Shown here one piece after another: positions 54,539 through 62,457 of a stretch of 64,000 nucleotides of DNA. The notes beneath the pieces were generated by a model, which saw only the letters and a program-made list of their open reading frames with translations, was not told where the DNA came from and made no database searches. The stretch's first letter is position 1; each line of letters starts with the position of its first letter. A program made the position numbers and the translations under genes. The stretch is from Bacteroidota bacterium (GTDB lineage Bacteria; Bacteroidota; Bacteroidia; AKYH767-A; 2013-40CM-41-45), in contig JADKKE010000013.1 in the NCBI GenBank assembly GCA_016720655.1, positions 39,414 through 103,413 of the forward strand, in the 5' to 3' direction.

Positions 54539-55237
54539 ATGAAACACTTCCTGTTATCATTAGGAATAATTTTCCTTGCATTTCAATCGATAAAAGGGCA
54601 GCCTGTTCACTACTTTGAATTTATCACCACTTGTGGACATGGAAATTGGCAAGACACATCCTTTATTGCTGCCACTTCCGATCAAGCGGTGATCGATACC
54701 TGCCTGGTGGATCTAAACAAACCTCTTGTTCAACGACGGTTTATTTCGGGCACTGTTGCTCATGGCAATGCGGGATACAATCACAACCCATCGCATTGGT
54801 TCCAATGGCATTTTATTCCGAATCAATGGAACCTTGTTGAATTGGCTGCAGAAGTATGTGATGGTTGTCCGTATTCAGATTTGGATTTATATCCTGAATA
54901 TTGGTTAGATACTTTGGGTATTTACTGTCCGTGGTCCGGGCAGATTGCAAGAGAAATTCAAAATCCATCAGAAGTCAACGAAAATAATTTTCTTTCTTCA
55001 ATTGTAGCATTTCCAAATCCAGCCAGCGAATTCCTTACGATTGAAACAAATTCCAATTCAGTATTAATAGCAAGTATTTATAATTCGATCGGGGTAAAGG
55101 TTCTGAATGGAATTGTTGTTATAAAACACAAACGAATAAATCTCGAAACAATTGAAGATGGAATCTATTTCATTCGAATAAGCACTCAGCACGAACCGTT
55201 CCTGTCAAAATCAATCGCAATCCTGAAAGCAAAATAA
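54539..55237 (+). CDS. Secreted BP74-like domain protein with T9SS sorting domain
   Basis: The protein has 232 residues with a signal peptide (1-20, ending SIKGQ). The domain at about 22-145 has FEFITTCGHGNWQD..FIAAT, a VIDTCL helix, RRFISGTVAHGNAGYNHNPS, WFQWHFIPNQWNLVELAAEV and CDGCPYSDLD. It reminds me of the BP74-type domain found in some secreted bacterial and Dictyostelium proteins. This assignment is from memory and uncertain. The C-terminal 75 residues (VAFPNPASEFLTIETN ... GIYFIRISTQHE) are a T9SS type-A sorting domain. It is monocistronic with an AT-rich leader (54314-54538). Function is unknown. Confidence 0.72.
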   Translation: MKHFLLSLGIIFLAFQSIKGQPVHYFEFITTCGHGNWQDTSFIAATSDQAVIDTCLVDLNKPLVQRRFISGTVAHGNAGYNHNPSHWFQWHFIPNQWNLVELAAEVCDGCPYSDLDLYPEYWLDTLGIYCPWSGQIAREIQNPSEVNENNFLSSIVAFPNPASEFLTIETNSNSVLIASIYNSIGVKVLNGIVVIKHKRINLETIEDGIYFIRISTQHEPFLSKSIAILKAK

Positions 55238-55685
55238 AATTGTGGGACGAAATAAGATGAGACGTATGCAAATGAGTTGAAAAAGGCTATTCCATTTTGG
55301 TTTTTCAAAAATTAAAACTGACAGAATTTTGCAAAAAGTTCATTTTCCTGATAATTGAAGATTCATTTTTAGAAACGTTTCCAAATTTTTACAATCATTT
55401 CTTTTATTAAGCCCTTTTCCTGCTGGCATATCCATTACGAAATCAGCCATTTTATAGGTTTTTATTCCAGCCACCCGGAATTTTAATTGAAAAATCTAAA
55501 AATCTTACACTTTTAATAAAAGGTAGGAAAGGGTCCGATGGTCAATTAACAAAAGAAAATAATTGAGGTATAAGAAAACTTAATTCAGAAGAAATTCCAG
55601 GAAAAATAAGATAAATAAAAGCTCGGACACTTAACATCAAGGTTTTGAATCGCCGAATACGTTTTGTAATAAACCCCCAAATAGA
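55238..55685. other. Non-coding gap
   Basis: These 448 AT-rich bp lie between two T9SS cargo genes. No tRNA, clear hairpin or promoter pair is recognised, and open frames here are short and without protein character. Confidence 0.5.
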
Positions 55686-58600
55686 ATGAATAGCCCGACG
55701 AATAAAAAAAGTAGATTAAAAATAGAAGGAAGGCAAAGGACAAGGTTGACAAGGAAACAAATTGTTATTCTATCAACAGGTTTGTTTCTTATGCTTGTTG
55801 GCAGTTTCACCATTTTCATCAATTTACGACAAACAGAAAAAGCTTATGCAGCAGTAAATGGAGAATACAGATCTGCCGGTAGTGGGGCCTGGAATTTGCT
55901 TACCACCTGGCAAAAATACAGTGGTGGTTCCTGGGGACTTGCACTAACTGTTCCCGATAGTACATCCAACATTATTACAATTCAGAGTGGACACACTGTA
56001 ACTGCTACGGCGAATTTCAAGGCAGACCAGGTTGTCGTCAGCTCCGGTGCTACATTGGTAATAAATAGTGGTGTAACATTCACCGTAGCGAACGGAACTG
56101 CGACGGATTTAGATGTCAGCGGTACTGTTACAAATGCAGGAACGATCACCAAAAATCCAAGTGCTACAATAAACTTTAAAAGTTCCGGTAAATACCAGCA
56201 CAACTATACAACAACCGCAGGAACAATTCCGGGTGCAACATGGACAAGTGGTTCAACGTGTGAAATCATTGGATACACATCTAACGCAAGTGCGCCCTCA
56301 GGATTTCAGTCTTTTTCAAATTTTACATGGAATTGTCCGTCCCAAAACAAAGACCTTGTTTTAAATGGAGGATTGATGACTGTGAATGGTATTCTAAACA
56401 TTGTATCTACAGGAAGTAAATCACTTACTCTTGCTGCAGCGAACAGCACTTTGTCTGTTGGTGGTGATCTGAATATGTCCGGAGGTAATGTAGTATTACA
56501 ATCCCAAAGCGGGGGAACTTATACTCTCAATGCGGGAGGAAATATAAATCATAGCGGAGGAACATTCACAGCATTGAATAATTCCAATTCTAGAGCTACT
56601 GTGAATCTTACAGGGAATCTGAACATTTCTGCAGGAACATGGTCAGTTGCCAGCAATGACAATACAAGATCCACCCTGACAATTTCAGGAAACTATTCGC
56701 AAAGTGGTGGTGCAAACAATATGCTGACAGGAAAAAATTCCAGTGTTACTACTACACTTACAGGAAATTTTTCACTCACTGCCGGAACCCTTGATTGTGG
56801 GAGTCAGAATAATGATACTACTGTATTCAATTTAAGAGGGAACTATTCGCATACAGGCGGAACTCTCAGTATGAATAGTTCAAGCTCATCGTATGCCCAA
56901 ATGATTTTTTCCAAAACCGGAAGACAAACGTTTACCGCCAGCGTAAATACTGTTACGGGAAATGTAGACTTCCGGGTGAACAATAATTCCATATTAAGTT
57001 TTGGAACGAATGTAATGACCGGGCGAGATTTTACGCTCTTCGCCGGAGGAGAAATAGAAATCGGATCCCCTGCAGGTATTACTTCTACGAGTGCAAGCGG
57101 AAATGTTCAATGTACCACTCGGTCGTTCAATACAGGGGCGGATTATGTGTACAATGGAAGCAGTGCTCAGGCAGCCGGAGATGGTTTACCCGCAACAGTT
57201 CGTGATCTTACCCTCAACAATAGCAATGGACTAACCATCGCAGCAAACGTAGCAGTGTCAGGTATCCTTACATTCACAGCAGGAAAAATCACAACGGGAA
57301 GCAATGAACTTCAAGTAACAAATGCATCCACAACATCTATTTCCGGATATTCCAATGCTAAATATGTAATAGGAAATTTGCGACGAACCGTAAATGCAAG
57401 TGGAACATATGATTTTCCTTTGGGAACAGCTGCATATTACGAAATACTCACGCTTAAGCTCACAAGTACTTCGGGGTTTTCTTCTGTTTTGGCCGGCTTC
57501 ACATCTGCTGATCCATTAAATCCATCCTACCCTCTCAGTAATATCACTGTAAGCGGTGTAGACATGAGCGATCTTTTGGATTATGGCTATTGGTCACTTG
57601 CTCCAAATACACCAATGACCGGAGGTAGTTTCAATGTGGATGTGGATGAACAGGGATTTACTAATTCTATCATTGACGGAAACCTGTTCTCATTGCTGAC
57701 TCGCCTCAACAGCAGTTCTGCCTGGACTTCTTCCGGGACTCATAGTGACAACACACAAAGTTATTCAGGTGGCATTGTTGCAGCGGCGAGGACTACAATG
57801 AATACATTTGGGGATTATGCTATCGGCTTTGGGGACTTTCCGGCATTTACTTCATCCTCTCTACAAAGTGGTACTGATGGACAGATAGGTGCGATATACA
57901 TTTTTCCGAATGTTATGCGCGGAGTAGATGCATGGGTAGAAATTCTGGATAAACAAGGAGGTGCAACACTCGACAATATTGACGATCAGAGTACCGGATA
58001 CAAAGCATGTTTCCAGCCATTCATTAATTACGCTCCAACTTCGGATGGATATTTTGACTGGAAAATAAGATTTAAGAAGAACGGTACTTCAACTGACACC
58101 ACACTCAGGAAATTAACAGCAACCGGTGTTGACGTGGATGGCGGGGTTTCCAGTGGAAAGACAATCCGTGAATACATTGAAGCTACGATGCCAACCAGCT
58201 ATAGTCTTGATCCTGCAACAACCTTAACAATCACAAACAACAGTGGTCGGTACAGAGCCACCGGTTCAACTGTAACTGTCAGCAATATTGATACGACTGC
58301 GCATGAAGCGATGTATGAATTGTACTATACAAATGTGAATTCAATTTATTACCGCACCGGAGCAACAAGTACGTATACATCAAATCAGATTCGTCAAACA
58401 TCTTTGTATTTTAAATCTTTCAATCTATCGGTTAGAAATATAGCTTTGCCGATCAAATTGATGTACTTCAATGCACAACTTCGGAACGAAATAGTTGAGC
58501 TCGATTGGGCAACTGCAGCAGAAATCAATAATGATTTTTTCACAGTAGAAAAATCGACAGACGGAATTTCGTTCGAGCCTGTTCTCACGATGCGTGGAGC

Positions 58601-59015
58601 TGGAAACAGTACCTCTACTCTTACCTATTCAGCAACGGATCCCAATCCACTTTCCGGCTATTCATTTTACCGACTTAAGCAAACGGATTACGATGGACAT
58701 TACTCCTACAGTGAAGTTCAAACTGTAAAAACCAAAGGAGGAAGCGCCCTTCAGGAAGCACTCGATGTAAAATCTGTTTTCCCAAATCCGTTTAATGAAC
58801 GGATCGGTATGAATGTAATCTTGAAAGAAGCAGGACTTGCCAAGCTCATCCTGCAAAATGAAGCCGGAAAAGAAATCAGCTCACGAACTATTGAGGTAAC
58901 AGAAGGATACAATACTGTTGATTTTGATAATCTTGGGGATCTTCCTAAAGGAATTTACTTTATCACGATTCAGTTTAAAGACCTCAGGATCACTAAAAAT
59001 ATTGTCAAATCCTGA
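55686..59015 (+). CDS. Large secreted beta-helix-like adhesin with T9SS sorting domain
   Basis: The protein has 1,109 residues. It has an unusually long, basic N-terminal region (residues 1-26) before the hydrophobic core (VILSTGLFLMLVGSFTIFIN) and a cleavage-like AYAA, suggesting an extended signal peptide. A G-x-W-x-x-x-T-W start domain follows (about 58-125). Then come parallel-beta-helix-type repeats (about 130-560) with recurrent strands such as NLNISAGTWSV, NYSQSGGANN and GTLTL/GNYSHTGGTLS. After a beta domain comes the conserved pre-sorting module (LPIKLMYFNAQL, DWATAAEINNDFFTVEKSTD, YRLKQTDYDGHYSYS) and a T9SS type-A domain (VFPNPFNERIGMNVI ... NIVKS). A surface adhesin role is inference. 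Confidence 0.82.
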   Translation: MNSPTNKKSRLKIEGRQRTRLTRKQIVILSTGLFLMLVGSFTIFINLRQTEKAYAAVNGEYRSAGSGAWNLLTTWQKYSGGSWGLALTVPDSTSNIITIQSGHTVTATANFKADQVVVSSGATLVINSGVTFTVANGTATDLDVSGTVTNAGTITKNPSATINFKSSGKYQHNYTTTAGTIPGATWTSGSTCEIIGYTSNASAPSGFQSFSNFTWNCPSQNKDLVLNGGLMTVNGILNIVSTGSKSLTLAAANSTLSVGGDLNMSGGNVVLQSQSGGTYTLNAGGNINHSGGTFTALNNSNSRATVNLTGNLNISAGTWSVASNDNTRSTLTISGNYSQSGGANNMLTGKNSSVTTTLTGNFSLTAGTLDCGSQNNDTTVFNLRGNYSHTGGTLSMNSSSSSYAQMIFSKTGRQTFTASVNTVTGNVDFRVNNNSILSFGTNVMTGRDFTLFAGGEIEIGSPAGITSTSASGNVQCTTRSFNTGADYVYNGSSAQAAGDGLPATVRDLTLNNSNGLTIAANVAVSGILTFTAGKITTGSNELQVTNASTTSISGYSNAKYVIGNLRRTVNASGTYDFPLGTAAYYEILTLKLTSTSGFSSVLAGFTSADPLNPSYPLSNITVSGVDMSDLLDYGYWSLAPNTPMTGGSFNVDVDEQGFTNSIIDGNLFSLLTRLNSSSAWTSSGTHSDNTQSYSGGIVAAARTTMNTFGDYAIGFGDFPAFTSSSLQSGTDGQIGAIYIFPNVMRGVDAWVEILDKQGGATLDNIDDQSTGYKACFQPFINYAPTSDGYFDWKIRFKKNGTSTDTTLRKLTATGVDVDGGVSSGKTIREYIEATMPTSYSLDPATTLTITNNSGRYRATGSTVTVSNIDTTAHEAMYELYYTNVNSIYYRTGATSTYTSNQIRQTSLYFKSFNLSVRNIALPIKLMYFNAQLRNEIVELDWATAAEINNDFFTVEKSTDGISFEPVLTMRGAGNSTSTLTYSATDPNPLSGYSFYRLKQTDYDGHYSYSEVQTVKTKGGSALQEALDVKSVFPNPFNERIGMNVILKEAGLAKLILQNEAGKEISSRTIEVTEGYNTVDFDNLGDLPKGIYFITIQFKDLRITKNIVKS

Positions 59016-59332
59016 TTGGAGTTACAGGATAATAGAAACAAGCTTGAAAAGTCATCAGGTTGGGATATTTAGTTTAAATTCATTCTAAATAAGCCACAGA
59101 ATATACCTGCTCACCCCCGATTTTTTCCTGTTCAGCCAGGTTCATTCGGGATTGTTTGTAATCACTATTTTTTCAGTCTAACTTTACATAGTATCATCAC
59201 AGAAAATCCTGTCAATTTCTGTGAAAAAGAATTCCCCCTTTTCTTTTCTGCGAATACCGGCAATTCTGCACACTTGTTTCATTGACTGGCCATGAGGTCA
59301 GAATAATGGAAATGTTAGATCTCAATGGAAAG
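59016..59332. other. Non-coding leader of the next T9SS gene
   Basis: This 317-bp gap contains the promoter candidate at 59155-59186. No terminator hairpin was found after the upstream gene. Open frames are short. Confidence 0.45.
59155..59186 (+). promoter_or_regulatory. Candidate Bacteroidota promoter
   Basis: TTTG at 59155-59158 and TAACTTTA at 59179-59186 (seven of eight to TAnnTTTG) are spaced by 20 bp, about 146 bp before the chosen start codon. The -7 sequence is identical to that at 39626-39633. Confidence 0.5.
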
Positions 59333-60592
59333 ATGAATAAGGCTGAATATTTTTTTACGCGAGTCATTCCTTCAATGCTCTTGCTGCAATTCAGTCTTGC
59401 TAATACTGCCATTTCACAAAATCTTGTTTCGAACAACAGTTTTGAAACGTATACTTTGTTGCCAAATAATTACGGTGAACCTTGCCGTGCTTCAGGATGG
59501 CAGAATCCAAATGGAAATTGTGTGATGGTAGCAGGAACAGGAAGCCCGGATTTTATGCACGCTCTGGGAACATATCCCGTAAGTTTACCCAATTCAATTT
59601 TTGGAACCTGTGCTGCACATACCGGATCTGCATTAATGGGATTCGGAACATGGTCTGCTTTGATTTCAAATTATCGCGAATATGTGAGTACTACGCTGAG
59701 CACTCCAATGGTTATTGGGCAATCCTATACTATATCTTTCTGGATGACGGCAGGAAAAGCAACGTATTATGCCTATCGTTCCAATAATATTGGTATTTAT
59801 TTATCGACATCAACTCCGGTACAAATTGGTTCCGCGCCAATTAATGTAGCACCGCAATGCAATGTGACATCAGTGGTTCTGGATTCTGCCTGGACATTGT
59901 ATTCATTTACCATAGTTCCGAGCATAGCATATTCAACACTAACAATTGGAAATTTTTTTCCGGATGCCAGTACTACGCGAACATTGTCCGGCCCGGGAAG
60001 TCCGAATGCTTCATATTATTTCATTGATGATGTTGTCGTCACTCCTCAGGCGCCTCTTCCTGTTGAAATGATTTCATTTGAGGGAAAAGGCGATGGTGAT
60101 CATGTAATTTTAGATTGGGCAACTGCTTCGGAAATCAATAGTGATTACTTCATCGTAGAGCGATCTTCACCGAAAACTAATTTTGAGCCAATTGGTTTTG
60201 TAAAAAGTGCGGGAAATTCAGACCATCTGATTGCATATACTTTCGCTGACGAAAGCCCTGAACCAGGAATTTTGTATTACAGGCTAAAGCAAGTTGACTT
60301 CGATGGGCATTTTACATACACGAGTCCCATTTCTATAAATTTTGGTTTCGAGAATTCTGTTTGTGTTGTTCAGTATAATCCGAATTCCAGAACAATTAAG
60401 ATCATCCGAAACGATTCCGATCAAAATGATTGGTCGCTGCGACTTTTAAATTTGCAAGGGCAGGTACTCTGGATGGACATACTCCACCCCGGAGAAAACA
60501 GAGACGTGTCAATGAATGAATCGAACAATGGAATTTTCCTCCTACAAAATGAGGAACACTATTTTTCTACTCGAAAAATAATCGTGTATTGA
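59333..60592 (+). CDS. Secreted jelly-roll-like protein with pre-sorting module
   Basis: The start at 59333 (MNKAEYFFTRVIPSMLLLQF) gives a normal signal peptide ending NTAISQ. Earlier ATG or TTG codons (59306, 59282) would bury it. The product has 419 residues. The first domain (about 31-245: VSNNSFETYTLLPNNYGEPC, GWQNPNG, a FWMTAGK strand, YYFIDDVVVTP) looks like a carbohydrate-binding-type beta sandwich. The module LPVEMISFEGKG ... WATASEINSDYFIVERSS ... YYRLKQVDFDGHFTY follows, as in two other proteins here. The C-terminal end (LRLLNLQGQVLWMDIL ... STRKIIVY) is a divergent T9SS-type domain. The gene converges with the cytochrome c gene, only 10 bp away. Confidence 0.75.
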   Translation: MNKAEYFFTRVIPSMLLLQFSLANTAISQNLVSNNSFETYTLLPNNYGEPCRASGWQNPNGNCVMVAGTGSPDFMHALGTYPVSLPNSIFGTCAAHTGSALMGFGTWSALISNYREYVSTTLSTPMVIGQSYTISFWMTAGKATYYAYRSNNIGIYLSTSTPVQIGSAPINVAPQCNVTSVVLDSAWTLYSFTIVPSIAYSTLTIGNFFPDASTTRTLSGPGSPNASYYFIDDVVVTPQAPLPVEMISFEGKGDGDHVILDWATASEINSDYFIVERSSPKTNFEPIGFVKSAGNSDHLIAYTFADESPEPGILYYRLKQVDFDGHFTYTSPISINFGFENSVCVVQYNPNSRTIKIIRNDSDQNDWSLRLLNLQGQVLWMDILHPGENRDVSMNESNNGIFLLQNEEHYFSTRKIIVY

Positions 60593-60602
60593 AATGTTTT
60601 TT

Positions 60603-61028
60603 CTAATTATTTCGGGCGCCCTGCAACATCCAAATTGCAATTGTATCAATTGTTCCGGGACGTATATGATCTCCATCCGGTGGCATGATCGGGTATTCTA
60701 CACCACGCAAACGTCCGATGAGTATACTATTCTCGGGCAATAGAGTATCAACATACGGTGCCAGGTGTCCGGTAAATAATAACTGATTGTACGAAAGCCC
60801 TTCACGCAGATCCAAAAAAGGATGGGACTGATTGTGACAACGCACACAATGCAAATCAAAAATCGCCTGGATTTCCAAACTGTACGACATCATTGTATCT
60901 CCGGGAACAGGTGGCGGTTTGATAACTAAAGGTCCTTCATCCTTGGTACAACTGCTAAGATGCATCAGGTATCCTGACAAGAGAAAAAGTAACGCAAGCC
61001 TTTTAATGTGGTAGAATCGTTGCATCAT
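60603..61028 (-). CDS. Cytochrome c lipoprotein with surface-export-type signal
   Basis: The start at 61028 (MMQRFYHIKRLALLFLLSGY) gives a lipoprotein signal with LSSC and lipid-modified Cys27. The next residues, TKDE, fit the X-K-(D/E)2 surface-export pattern. The product has 141 residues. A single haem site CVRCH is at residues 61-65. LRGVEYPIMPPDG near the C terminus includes the probable axial Met region. This resembles small single-haem cytochrome domains of the PSCyt1 type. It should pass electrons in the periplasm or at the cell surface. It overlaps the DUF5777 gene upstream by 26 bp, so the two are translationally linked. Confidence 0.82.
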   Translation of the reverse strand: MMQRFYHIKRLALLFLLSGYLMHLSSCTKDEGPLVIKPPPVPGDTMMSYSLEIQAIFDLHCVRCHNQSHPFLDLREGLSYNQLLFTGHLAPYVDTLLPENSILIGRLRGVEYPIMPPDGDHIRPGTIDTIAIWMLQGARNN

Positions 61029-61962
61029 TTGATTTTTGCTTTTTATACCAGAAGGTGCGTTTAATATTAAACCCAAAAAGAAATTCTCCTTTAAAATAAT
61101 CGGTCGTTTCGTTTGAATAAATTTGTTGTTCATTCAGGTCGCGAACAGAGCTTACGACAATCTGGAATGCATGACCAACTGTACCAAACTCTACACCGAG
61201 CGACAAAGGGTAATACCCATTTGCTGGCGGGTTATTGAATCGATATGCGTACTCAGCAAGAAGAGAGGCATTTTGAGATGTTTTGAATGCGATTCCTCCC
61301 GTCAGACCGAATGTCTGGTTCTCTTCTCCCGGTGGAACAAGATTTCGGTAGATGTAAACTGGATTTAGTTCAATAGATAAATTTTTACCGAATTTTCTTG
61401 AAATAAGTATCTGTGAATTGTACGATAACCGGTGTTTAAATGTATAAGCAAAGGGTGTCACCCCATCACTAAAAAAAGCATACTTCGGAACCGGAGCAAA
61501 ATCATCTGACATACATGCAGCATTCACATAAGCAGCAATGGTAAATGGCATTGAATTGTCTGTTGTTTGAACAAGCAGCAATCGTTTCGCTTCAACATCG
61601 TATGTTTTCCCGAATTTAGTTCGGCCGACTCCAACGTATGTTTTGTCACCTATGGGGAAAACAAAACCAAAACGAATATTCGCAACCAGATCCGTGCCCA
61701 GGAAATTCTTCAAAAATGTGTTGTCGGCTTTTATTGCACCGAATCGGTGCCGGATATGAAACTCCCAACCATTTTTACCCGGAGTAAGTGTTGATTGCGA
61801 ATTGATGAGGACAGTAGAACGAAATGCATCGTATACTTCCGGATTGTCGGTAAACAGAAAGTCCTGAGAATATACTGTTGAAGAAATCAATATCGACAAT
61901 AAAACAAAGTTGTATTTAACACGAAATATTTTTAAAAACACTACCGGGTATAATTTCTTCAT
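61003..61962 (-). CDS. DUF5777-like outer membrane beta-barrel protein
   Basis: The start at 61962 (MKKLYPVVFLKIFRVKYNFV) gives a signal peptide ending VYSQ. The long upstream extension overlaps the cytochrome gene and lacks protein character. The product has 319 residues with alternating amphipathic strands: FLFTDNPEVYDAFRSTVLIN, HIRHRFG, ANIRFGFVFPIGDKTYVGVG, SLGVEFGTVGHAFQIVVSS and GFNIKRTFWY. This matches DUF5777 proteins, predicted barrels often found beside cytochromes and YceI-type genes in Bacteroidota (family recognised from memory). It is likely an outer-membrane component for electron transfer or export. It lies between two cytochrome c genes on the same strand. Confidence 0.8.
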   Translation of the reverse strand: MKKLYPVVFLKIFRVKYNFVLLSILISSTVYSQDFLFTDNPEVYDAFRSTVLINSQSTLTPGKNGWEFHIRHRFGAIKADNTFLKNFLGTDLVANIRFGFVFPIGDKTYVGVGRTKFGKTYDVEAKRLLLVQTTDNSMPFTIAAYVNAACMSDDFAPVPKYAFFSDGVTPFAYTFKHRLSYNSQILISRKFGKNLSIELNPVYIYRNLVPPGEENQTFGLTGGIAFKTSQNASLLAEYAYRFNNPPANGYYPLSLGVEFGTVGHAFQIVVSSVRDLNEQQIYSNETTDYFKGEFLFGFNIKRTFWYKKQKSNDATILPH

Positions 61963-61994
61963 TATCGATTTTATTTTTCTGATTTGAAAAATGC

Positions 61995-62456
61995 TCAATG
62001 ATTCGTTTGAGAAAATCCTGACTTTCCATTGCCAGAACTGAGGGAACGGATATAGTTGACCAATGCCCAGCGTTGTTTTACGGTAAGCAATTTGGAGTAG
62101 GGTTGCATGTTTCCTTTTCCGACTGATATTTTCCAGAAGAGTGCGCCATCGCTTTGATGAAGTACTGTAGCGCTCGTGTGGTCTGCAGGTTTGGGATTCA
62201 TCTGAACACTCGCCGGCCCGGTGCCCTTTCCATCCAGTCCGTGACATGTCCAACATGTGGTATTGTATATTTTCTTGGCATCCTCCATAACAGCACCACC
62301 AAAAGGAACCGGGTTTCTAACAGAATCAACGAACGCAGGTGCAGGCCATGCGGTGATTTGTGCTTCTGTGTTCTGTGCTGTTCCAATACCCAACACCAGG
62401 CAACAGAAGAATAGAAAATAATTCATCTCGGCAAAATTCGAAGTCCGCTTTTTCAT
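61995..62456 (-). CDS. Monohaem c-type cytochrome
   Basis: The protein has 153 residues with a signal peptide of about 33 residues ending NTEAQ. A start at residue 11 (MNYFLFF) is also possible, but the ATG at 62456 lies 1 bp after the stop of the upstream gene, which favours it. The haem-binding site CWTCH is at residues 68-72. GNMQPYSKLLTVKQRWALVN supplies the distal Met ligand and the terminal helix typical of class I cytochromes. It is a soluble periplasmic electron carrier, presumably serving the adjacent iron-sulfur membrane protein. Confidence 0.9.
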   Translation of the reverse strand: MKKRTSNFAEMNYFLFFCCLVLGIGTAQNTEAQITAWPAPAFVDSVRNPVPFGGAVMEDAKKIYNTTCWTCHGLDGKGTGPASVQMNPKPADHTSATVLHQSDGALFWKISVGKGNMQPYSKLLTVKQRWALVNYIRSLSSGNGKSGFSQTNH

Positions 62457-62457
62457 A

